Shown one piece after another: positions 57,864-64,000 of a DNA stretch of 64,000 nucleotides (positions within the stretch are counted from its first letter, which is position 1; the number at the start of each line of letters is the position of its first letter). The notes beneath the pieces were generated by a model. That model was not told where the DNA came from, searched no databases, and saw only the letters and a list, made by a program, of their open reading frames with translations. The translations under genes were made by a program, and so were the position numbers. The DNA comes from Acidobacteriota bacterium (lineage in GTDB: Bacteria > Acidobacteriota > Vicinamibacteria > Fen-336), in NCBI GenBank assembly GCA_022340585.1, contig JAJDNS010000116.1:1-64000 (forward strand), written 5' to 3'.

Positions 57864-58129
57864 GCCTCGCCTACCTGCCGAACGTGACCACCCTCGAGCT
57901 CGACGTGGATCTCTGCACCGGCTGCGGCATGTGTGTCGAGGTCTGCCCCCACGCGGTCTTTCGCCTCGAGGCCGACCGGGCGGTCCTCCACGACCCGGAT
58001 GCCTGCATCGAGTGCGGAGCCTGCATGACCAACTGCGAGGCCGGAGCCTTGCAGGTGGAGGTCGGCGTCGGCTGCGCGAGGGCCGTCCTGGCCACCGGAC
58101 CCGACGCCCCCGACTGCAGCTGCGCCTGA
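57860..58129 (+). CDS. hgcB: Mercury methylation ferredoxin HgcB
   Basis: 89 residues with two 4Fe-4S motifs: CTGCGMCVEVCP (Cys19, 22, 25, 29) and CIECGACMTNCE (Cys49, 52, 55, 59). The ECGACMTNC form is typical of HgcB. A further conserved cysteine lies at 72, and the C-terminus has Cys86 and Cys88 (DCSCA) in place of the usual adjacent pair. HgcB is thought to reduce the corrinoid of HgcA and to hand over mercury through its terminal cysteines. The start ATG overlaps the hgcA stop. Convergent leuB-like gene follows after 21 bases. Confidence 0.95.
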   Translation: MSLAYLPNVTTLELDVDLCTGCGMCVEVCPHAVFRLEADRAVLHDPDACIECGACMTNCEAGALQVEVGVGCARAVLATGPDAPDCSCA

Positions 58130-58150
58130 ACCTGGGCGTCGCCCTCCCCC

Positions 58151-59239
58151 TCAGCCCCTGGCCACGGCCTCCGCGACCAGGTCCCCCACCTCGCTCGTGG
58201 AGTAGCCCATCTGCCCGGCGGCCATGCTCTTCAGCTTCGTGCCGGTGACGAGCTTGACGCCCTCCTCCACGGCGGCGGCGGCCTCCTGCTCACCCAGGTC
58301 CTCGAGCATCATCTGGCCGGCGCACACCGCGGCCAGGGGGTTGATGATCCCCTGGCCGGTGTACTTGGGAGCCGAGCCCCCGATGGGCTCGAACATGCTC
58401 ACACCCTCGGGGTTGATGTTGCCGCCGGCGGCCAGGCCCATGCCGCCCTGGGTCATGGCGCCCAGGTCGGTGATGATGTCCCCGAACATGTTGCCGGTGA
58501 CGAGCACGTCGAACCACTCCGGGCTCTTGACCATCCACATGCAGCAGGCGTCGACGTGGTAGTAGTCGCGGTGGATGTCGGGGTAGTCCTTCTCCCCGAT
58601 CTCGTGGAAGGCCCTCTCCCACAGGTCGTACACGTAGGTGAGCACGTTGGTCTTCCCCACCAGGGCCAGGGTGTTCCGGTCACCCACGCCTCGGGCCTTG
58701 CGGCCGTGACGGCGAGCGTACTCGAAGGCCCACCGCAGGCAGCGCTCCACCTGGTGCCGGTTGTAGACCATCGACTGAACGGCCACCTCGTTCGGCGTCC
58801 CCTTGAGCGAGATGCCCCCGGATCCCGTGTACACGCCCCCGGTGTGCTCCCTCACCACGACGTAGTCGATCTCGTTGGGGCCCTTGTCCTTGATCGGGGT
58901 CTCCACACCCGGATACAGGCGCACCGGCCGCAGGTTGATGTACTGGTCCAGCTCGAAGCGCGCCCTCAGCAGGATCCCCTTCTCGAGGATGCCCGGCTTG
59001 ACGTCCGGGTGCCCGATGGCACCCAGCAGTATGGCGTCGAAGCTGCGCAGCTCTTCGAGCACGCTGTCCGGCAGGGTCTCGCCGGTCTTCTTGTAGCGCT
59101 CGCCTCCCAGGTCGTACGAGGTCTTGTCCAGCTGGAACCCGAATCGGCTGGCGGCGGCGTCCAGGGCCTTCTCGGCCTCGACGACGACCTCGGGGCCGGT
59201 TCCGTCCCCGGGGAGGACGGCGATGCGGTAGGTCTTCAT
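58151..59239 (-). CDS. 3-isopropylmalate dehydrogenase-like (second copy)
   Basis: 362 residues of the isocitrate/isopropylmalate dehydrogenase family: AVLPGDGTGPEVVVEAEKAL, INLRPVRLYPGVETP, VVREHTGGVYTGSGG, KTNVLTYVYDLWERAF, DACCMWMVKSPEWFD and PIGGSAPKYTGQGIINPLA. It is only distantly similar to the leuB copy at 60364-61431, so the two are not recent duplicates. This form resembles leuB-type genes of Actinobacteria and some Acidobacteria. It may be the main isopropylmalate enzyme, or act on a related acid such as citramalate-derived methylmalate. It ends the cimA-leuB-GH130 gene row on the minus strand. Confidence 0.85.
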   Translation of the reverse strand: MKTYRIAVLPGDGTGPEVVVEAEKALDAAASRFGFQLDKTSYDLGGERYKKTGETLPDSVLEELRSFDAILLGAIGHPDVKPGILEKGILLRARFELDQYINLRPVRLYPGVETPIKDKGPNEIDYVVVREHTGGVYTGSGGISLKGTPNEVAVQSMVYNRHQVERCLRWAFEYARRHGRKARGVGDRNTLALVGKTNVLTYVYDLWERAFHEIGEKDYPDIHRDYYHVDACCMWMVKSPEWFDVLVTGNMFGDIITDLGAMTQGGMGLAAGGNINPEGVSMFEPIGGSAPKYTGQGIINPLAAVCAGQMMLEDLGEQEAAAAVEEGVKLVTGTKLKSMAAGQMGYSTSEVGDLVAEAVARG

Positions 59240-59305
59240 GGTAGGGCTCTCCTTGCGGCCATGGGCAAATGGAAAGCATACCCGAAGCGCCGACTCAGCG
59301 CGTGC

Positions 59306-60310
59306 TCAGCCCGCGAGGGGCTTCGAGGGGTGGGCCCGGATGTACTCGATCACCTCGTCCACGTGGGCGAAGGCCAGGGCGCAGGTGGTGTCGGCGGCGC
59401 CGTAGAAGATGGCGATGCGTCCGGTCGCCGGATCCTGGAGGCTGGCGCAGGGGAAGGTCACGTTGGCAACGAAGCCCTGGGTCTCGTAGGGCGCCTGGGG
59501 CGTGAGCAGGTACTCGGCGCAGTCCACCAGGACCCCCGAGGGGTCTTCGAGGTCCAGGAGCGCCGCCCCGATGCTGTAGACGAGGCCGCTGCACGTCTGA
59601 CAGACCCCGTGGTAGATGAGGAGCCAGCCCTCGCTCGTCTCGATGGGAATGGGACCGGCCCCCAGCTTGGTGTTCTTCCACCAGTAGTGGGGGGCCTTCA
59701 GGACCAGGCGGTGCTTCCCCCAGAAGGTCATGTCCGGGCTCTGGCTCAGGTAGATGTCGCCGAAGGGAGTGTGGCCGTTGTCGCTGGGGCGGCTGAGCAT
59801 GGTGTAGAGCCCGCCGACCCGCCGCGGGAAGAGGACCCCGTTGCGGTTGAAGGGAAGGAAGGCGTTCTCGAGCTGAACGAAGGTCGCGAAGTCGCGGGTG
59901 CGGGCCATCCCGATGGTCGGACCGTGGAAGTAGTTGCACCAGGTGACGTAGTGGTCGTCCTCGACCTTCACCACCCGCGGGTCATAGCCGTAGACGATGG
60001 GCTCCCGTGGCTTCCCGTCCTCGCCCACGAAGCGGATTGCGGTCTCGTCGATGTCCCACCGGAGGCTGTCCGGGCTGCGGCCGACGTAGAGGTCGGGGTA
60101 GCCGTTCCGGCGGTCGGCACGGAACACCCCGACGAACCCACCCTCCCAGGGAACGACGGCGCTGTTGAAGACACGGTCCGCCCCCGGAATCGCGTCCCGG
60201 GGCACCACCGGATTCCGGTCGTAGCGCCACACCACGTCGGAGCAGCCCGATGGACGGTCCTGCCAGGGGATGTTGGGAAGCGGCTCTCCGACGATCGTCG
60301 TTCGCGGCAT
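59306..60310 (-). CDS. GH130 glycoside phosphorylase/hydrolase
   Basis: 334 residues from the ATG at 60310. The five-bladed propeller signature of family GH130 is visible: RYDRNPVVPRDAIPGADRVF, SAVVPWEGGFVGVFRADRR, PIVYGYDPRVVKVEDDHYVT with the likely catalytic Asp, and IPIETSEGWLLIYHG. GH130 enzymes mostly phosphorolyse beta-1,4-mannosides (mannosyl-glucose or manno-oligosaccharides) in the cytoplasm; here there is no signal peptide. The linkage is not decided. It sits between two leuB-type genes with spacers of 53 and 66 bases, an unusual place for a carbohydrate enzyme. Confidence 0.88.
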   Translation of the reverse strand: MPRTTIVGEPLPNIPWQDRPSGCSDVVWRYDRNPVVPRDAIPGADRVFNSAVVPWEGGFVGVFRADRRNGYPDLYVGRSPDSLRWDIDETAIRFVGEDGKPREPIVYGYDPRVVKVEDDHYVTWCNYFHGPTIGMARTRDFATFVQLENAFLPFNRNGVLFPRRVGGLYTMLSRPSDNGHTPFGDIYLSQSPDMTFWGKHRLVLKAPHYWWKNTKLGAGPIPIETSEGWLLIYHGVCQTCSGLVYSIGAALLDLEDPSGVLVDCAEYLLTPQAPYETQGFVANVTFPCASLQDPATGRIAIFYGAADTTCALAFAHVDEVIEYIRAHPSKPLAG

Positions 60311-60363
60311 GACGTCCTCCACGAGGCTCGGGGAGCAGCGGGCGCCCCCGGGGAACGGCGCGG

Positions 60364-61431
60364 TCAGGCGGCTTCGATGCGGGCGATCACCTCGTCGGCC
60401 ATCTCCCGCGTCGAGAGCGCGCCGCCCAGGTCGACGGTGCGGGCTCCGTCGCTGATGGCGTCGCGGGTCGCCTTCTCCACGAGCCTGGCCTCGGCCTCGA
60501 GCCCGAGGGAGTGGCGCAGGCACATCGCCGCCGACAGGATCATGCCCACGGGGTTGGCGATCCCCTTTCCCGCGATGTCCGGCGCCGATCCGTGGATCGG
60601 CTCGTACAGGCCCGGTGTCTCTTCGTTCAGCGAGGCCGACGGCAACATGCCCATCGAGCCGACGAGCACCGAGGCCTCGTCGGTCAGGATGTCACCGAAC
60701 GTGTTCTCGGTGACGACCACGTCGAGGGTCGCCGGGCTCGCGATCAGGCGCATGGCCGCGGTGTCGACGAGCACGTGCTCCAGCTCCACGTCGGGGTTGG
60801 CCTCGCCGATCTCGGTGGCGATCCTGCGCCACATCCGCGATGACTCGAGGACGTTGGCCTTGTCGACCGAGGTCACCTTCTTCTTGCGCCCCCGGGCGAG
60901 GCGGAAGGCCAGCTCCACGATCCGCCGCACCTCGAAGTCCTTGTACTCCAAGGTGTCCACCGCGCACTCGACGCCACCCCTCATCTCCCGGCCCTTGGGC
61001 TCCCCGAAGTACAGGCCGCCGGTCAGCTCCCGGATCACCAGGATGTTCACGCCCTCGATCCTCTCGGGCCGAATCGGTGAGGCCTCGACGAGGCTCGGGT
61101 GAACCGCCACCGGCCGGAGGTTGGCGAAGACCCCGAGGCCCTTGCGCAGTGCGAACAGGCCCTGCTCGGGCCGGACTCCCGACCGAGGGTCGTCCCACTT
61201 CGGCCCGCCCACCGCCCCGAGAAGCACCGCGTCTGCCGACTGGCAGGCGGCCAGCACCCCTTCGGTGAGGGCGACCCCGTGGGCGTCGATCGAGCATCCG
61301 CCCACGAGCTGCTCGGTGAAGCAGAAGGAACGGTTGCCCTTCTTCGCCACCGTCTCCAGCGTCCGCACCGCCTGCGCCATCACCTCGGGCCCGATCCCGT
61401 CCCCCGGCAGCACCACGATGTTCGCCTTCAC
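60364..61431 (-). CDS. leuB: 3-isopropylmalate dehydrogenase
   Basis: 355 residues with canonical LeuB signatures: [84 protein letters not shown], and [20 protein letters not shown]. It oxidises and decarboxylates 3-isopropylmalate in leucine synthesis and can act on 3-methylmalate in the citramalate route to isoleucine. The ATG overlaps the cimA stop (ATGA), so both are made together, which suits the citramalate route. Confidence 0.95.
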   Translation of the reverse strand: MKANIVVLPGDGIGPEVMAQAVRTLETVAKKGNRSFCFTEQLVGGCSIDAHGVALTEGVLAACQSADAVLLGAVGGPKWDDPRSGVRPEQGLFALRKGLGVFANLRPVAVHPSLVEASPIRPERIEGVNILVIRELTGGLYFGEPKGREMRGGVECAVDTLEYKDFEVRRIVELAFRLARGRKKKVTSVDKANVLESSRMWRRIATEIGEANPDVELEHVLVDTAAMRLIASPATLDVVVTENTFGDILTDEASVLVGSMGMLPSASLNEETPGLYEPIHGSAPDIAGKGIANPVGMILSAAMCLRHSLGLEAEARLVEKATRDAISDGARTVDLGGALSTREMADEVIARIEAA

Positions 61432-62987
61432 GCGTCAGCCCCCGGCGCGATCTTCAGCCCGTACTCGATCCCGTCGACGAGCGCCATCCAGCTGGCCTCG
61501 ATGACGTTGGGGCTGGCTCCCACGGTGCTCCACCGCTTCCCGTCGCGCTGCATGTCGATGAGGACTCGGGTCACCGCCCCGGTCCCCTTCTCAGGCTCGA
61601 GGATGCGTACCTTGTAGTCGGCGAGGTGCACCTCGTCGATCTCGGGGTAGTGCCCGACCAGAGCCTTGCGGAGCGCGTTGTCGAGGGCGTCCACCGGTCC
61701 GTCACCCTCCGCGGCAGTGTGGTGGATCTCACCCGCGACCCGCACCTTCACCATCGCCTCGGCGAAGAGGCCCCGGCCGGTGCGGTGCTCGACGGTGACG
61801 AGGAAGTCGACGAGCTCGAAGGGCGCCTCGTAGCCCGCTTCCTTCCGTTTGAGCCTGACCGCTACCGAGGCCTCGCCCGCCTCGAAGGAGAACCCCTTCG
61901 CCTCGAGGGCCTTGATGTCGCTGAGGACGTCGGCCACGTCGCCGACGGCATCGACGCCGTGCTCCTCGGCCATGGAGAGAAGGTTCCCTCGTCCCGACAG
62001 CTCGCTCACCACGACCCGCATCTCGTTGCCGACCAGCCTGGGGTCGATGTGCTGGTAGGACTCCTCGGTCCGGCGCATGGCGGCCACGTGGATGCCGCCC
62101 TTGTGGGCGAAGGCCGATTTCCCCACGTAGGCCAGGTGCTCGTCGGGGGCGAGGTTGGCGACCTCGGCCACGAAGTGGGACACGTCCTGGAGAGTCTTGA
62201 GCCCGCCCTCGGGCAGGCACCGCCGGTCCATCTTCAGCTCCAGGGCGGCAATCACCGAGCAGAGGTTGGCGTTGCCGCAGCGCTCCCCGTATCCGTTGAT
62301 CGTGCCCTGGACCTGGATGGCGCCGTGGCGGACCGCCTCGAGGGAGTTGGCCACCGCGCTCTCGGAGTCGTTGTGGCAGTGGATGCCCAGGGGGTGGTCG
62401 ACTGCGGCTCGGACCTGGTCGACGATCTCGCCGATCTGCCAGGGCAGCGACCCGCCGTTGGTGTCGCAGACCACCAGGGTCTCGGCCCCGCCTCTCACCG
62501 CCGCGCGAAGGGTCTCCAGCGAGTACTCGGGGTCGGCCCGGTAGCCGTCGAAGAAGTGCTCGGCGTCGTAGATCACCCGCCGACCCTGGGCCTTCAGGTA
62601 GGCCAGGGAGTTCTCGATGATGCGGAGGTTCTCCTCGAGCGTCGTGCGGAGAACCTCGGTCACGTGGAGGGTCCAGGTCTTTCCTACCACGGTGCACACC
62701 GGGGTTGCGGCGTCGAGCAACGCCTTGATGTTGGCGTCGTCCTCGGGGGTGCCTCCCTTTCGGTGGGTGGAGCCGAAGGCGGTGACGAGCGCCGTCGCCC
62801 AGTCGATGTCCCGGGCCCGCTCGAAGAACTCGGCGTCCTTGGGGTTGGAGCCCGGCCAGCCTCCCTCGATGAAGGCCACGCCCAGCTCGTCCAGGCGCCG
62901 CGCGACGCGGATCTTGTCGTCACACGACAACGAGATGCCTTCGCGTTGGGTCCCGTCACGGAGTGTGGTGTCGTAGATCTCGATCAT
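61428..62987 (-). CDS. cimA: Citramalate synthase
   Basis: 519 residues from the ATG at 62987. The DRE-TIM metallolyase barrel is clear: [35 protein letters not shown] (typical of CimA over LeuA), [33 protein letters not shown] and [17 protein letters not shown]-terminal LeuA-type regulatory domain follows (from about 410), the usual site of isoleucine or leucine feedback. The enzyme condenses pyruvate and acetyl-CoA to citramalate for threonine-independent isoleucine synthesis. The coupled leuB carries out a later step. Upstream is a -10 box (TACAAT) at 63051-63056. Confidence 0.93.
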   Translation of the reverse strand: MIEIYDTTLRDGTQREGISLSCDDKIRVARRLDELGVAFIEGGWPGSNPKDAEFFERARDIDWATALVTAFGSTHRKGGTPEDDANIKALLDAATPVCTVVGKTWTLHVTEVLRTTLEENLRIIENSLAYLKAQGRRVIYDAEHFFDGYRADPEYSLETLRAAVRGGAETLVVCDTNGGSLPWQIGEIVDQVRAAVDHPLGIHCHNDSESAVANSLEAVRHGAIQVQGTINGYGERCGNANLCSVIAALELKMDRRCLPEGGLKTLQDVSHFVAEVANLAPDEHLAYVGKSAFAHKGGIHVAAMRRTEESYQHIDPRLVGNEMRVVVSELSGRGNLLSMAEEHGVDAVGDVADVLSDIKALEAKGFSFEAGEASVAVRLKRKEAGYEAPFELVDFLVTVEHRTGRGLFAEAMVKVRVAGEIHHTAAEGDGPVDALDNALRKALVGHYPEIDEVHLADYKVRILEPEKGTGAVTRVLIDMQRDGKRWSTVGASPNVIEASWMALVDGIEYGLKIAPGADA

Positions 62988-63050
62988 GAGGCCCCCCGCG
63001 CGGCGCGTGGACACGCGCAGCCATCCCGCAGCGCGACGCCGGTGCGCCGG

Positions 63051-63056
63051 ATTGTA
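63051..63056 (-). promoter_or_regulatory. -10 box upstream of cimA
   Basis: TACAAT on the minus strand lies 64 bases before the cimA ATG. A matching -35 is not evident (CACGAG at 17 bases). It is the only promoter-like element in the 105-base spacer after the PilZ gene. Confidence 0.4.
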
Positions 63057-63092
63057 ACGCGAGACGGGGTCGCCTCGTGTTTCAGCGCCAGG

Positions 63093-63452
63093 TCAGGAGC
63101 TGGCCGGCAGAGCGTCCGCCGGCTGGAGATTCTCGATGTACTTCTCCAGTCTCCGGCGGGCGTCCGATCCCATGTCGAGGAGCTTGATGCCCATGCCCCG
63201 GATCACGCGGCTCGAACCCTTCTGGATGTCGTAGTTCCAGATCACGCGGCCGCACGCCTTCAGGGCTCCCTCGGTGCCCGGGAGGGTGAGGGTCAGGTCC
63301 ACCTCGGTGGCGACCGGGAGGGGTTGGTCGCTTTCGATGAAGAGCCCGCCCCGGCTCAGGTTGGTGACACGGTTCGACACGAATGCGTCGCGAGTCGAGT
63401 AGTCCACCCTCAGATCGACGCAGTAGCGCTCGTGCTCTCGCGTGACTCTCAT
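63093..63452 (-). CDS. PilZ-domain protein (TIGR02266-like)
   Basis: 119 residues with the ATG at 63452 and AGGAGG upstream. The domain is of the kind found in Myxococcota and Acidobacteriota: RYCVDLRVDYSTRDAFV, TNLSRGGLFIESDQPLPVAT and a C-terminal RGMGIKLLDMGSDARRRLEKYI. The NLSRGG segment matches the D/NxSxxG half of the c-di-GMP motif, while an RxxxR is less clear (REHERY near the start). It is probably a c-di-GMP-linked regulator of motility or surface traits. It lies ten bases downstream of a periplasmic-binding-type gene on the same strand. Confidence 0.85.
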   Translation of the reverse strand: MRVTREHERYCVDLRVDYSTRDAFVSNRVTNLSRGGLFIESDQPLPVATEVDLTLTLPGTEGALKACGRVIWNYDIQKGSSRVIRGMGIKLLDMGSDARRRLEKYIENLQPADALPASS

Positions 63453-63462
63453 GTCGGACCTC

Positions 63463-64000
63463 CTACGGGGCAGGGGGGAGCGCGCCGGCTTCCCGGGCAG
63501 CGGACCGGCGCTCCGCCAGGCGCGACTCGGACGGAAACGACGACGGCGGCAGGAGGACCTCGGCCGGCAGTGGCTTTCGGTCCTTCAACCAGGTGGCCAG
63601 GAGATCGAGGGCCGGGCCGGTGCTCGAAGAGATCACCACCGTGGCGGCGAGGAGTCCGGCCTCCACGGCCTTCTGTCCGCTCCCGGGCAGTCCATCACAC
63701 CCGAGGAAGGGCGCGCGGGACCACTCGGGTCGCCGCTCCCGGAGGACGCGCCGGGCCCCGATGGCCATCATGTCGTTCTGGCAGGCGACGACGTCGGGCT
63801 GGAACAGCTCTACGGTCTTGAGGCGGAGCCACGAGCTCATGGCTCGGGCTCCCCCCCTCTCGGTCCAGTCACCGTTCAGCGTCTTGAGCAGGAAGCGGTC
63901 GGCGCCGAGCGCGTCGGCCAGCCCCTCCGCCCGTCCCGTGGTCGCGGTGGAATCGGCTGGCCCCTGGATGCACAGCACCGAGCCGCCCCGGGGGAGGAGG
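63463..64000 (-). CDS. Periplasmic-binding-type sugar-binding protein, 5' end outside window
   Basis: The minus-strand frame is open from the TAG at 63463 to the window edge, so at least 178 C-terminal residues are seen and the start is missing. The visible part matches the second half of type 1 periplasmic binding proteins (RbsB-like): VLCIQGPADSTATTGRAEGL, PDVVACQNDMMAIGARRVL, FLGCDGLPGSGQKAVEAGLL and TGPALDLLATWLKDR. It may be an ABC sugar-binding protein, or the sensor domain of a LacI-type or other regulator; the missing N-terminus would decide. The C-terminus is Arg- and Ala-rich. Confidence 0.75.
   Translation of the reverse strand, partial: LLPRGGSVLCIQGPADSTATTGRAEGLADALGADRFLLKTLNGDWTERGGARAMSSWLRLKTVELFQPDVVACQNDMMAIGARRVLRERRPEWSRAPFLGCDGLPGSGQKAVEAGLLAATVVISSSTGPALDLLATWLKDRKPLPAEVLLPPSSFPSESRLAERRSAAREAGALPPAP

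Overview
The window is a very GC-rich chromosomal segment, densely coded on both strands, from a Gram-negative bacterium: it has an outer-membrane porin, MurJ and many signal peptides. Acidobacteriota is my best guess, from the gene mix (eukaryote-like kinases, PilZ proteins, plant-polysaccharide hydrolases, hgcAB). No rRNA, tRNA, insertion sequence, phage gene or CRISPR array was recognised.

Layout. Positions 1-1456 hold the end of a HEAT-repeat secreted protein. Positions 1674-10312 are a nitrogen-control block on the minus strand: glnD, glnK, amt, a porin, glnA and a half-length glnE with only the deadenylylase-type domain. A second glnK-amt pair lies at 49671-51397. After a UbiA-type prenyltransferase and two tandem small secreted paralogues, 12682-20350 carries the most unusual block. 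It has four secreted kinases resembling the animal secretory-pathway kinase Fam20C, a PPP/Shewanella-type phosphatase fused to a degenerate copy of the same kinase fold, a stand-alone phosphatase of the same type and a small secreted protein. The two ends of the block share an identical 14-base palindromic motif.

Positions 20433-31357 are mixed: a nucleotide-translocase-like carrier fused to HEAT repeats, a Tat-exported hydrolase, a cyclic-nucleotide-binding protein, a propeller protein, an EamA transporter, an FAD oxidoreductase and MurJ, which seems to start at CTG. Positions 31461-44940 and 52856-55039 form a plant cell-wall degradation set: enolase-superfamily dehydratase, GH67 alpha-glucuronidase, a UroD-like protein, GH9, an esterase and GH3. 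A large membrane Ser/Thr kinase sits among them.

Positions 44977-49613 are a sulfur block. A threonine synthase and a ThiS/MoaD-type carrier protein are divergent from a cysteine synthase, a JAMM protease and a MoeB-rhodanese protein. This matches the protein-thiocarboxylate route to cysteine. Both arms start with recognisable sigma-70 promoters and attenuator-like hairpins; the cysteine arm encodes a leader peptide with four Cys codons.

Positions 56042-58129 are a marR-hgcA-hgcB operon, the genes for mercury methylation. HgcA has a cysteine-rich N-terminal extension, and a perfect inverted repeat abuts the regulator's start codon. Positions 58151-62987 are a citramalate/isopropylmalate operon (cimA, leuB, GH130, a second leuB-like gene). 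The window ends with a PilZ protein and a truncated periplasmic-binding-type protein.
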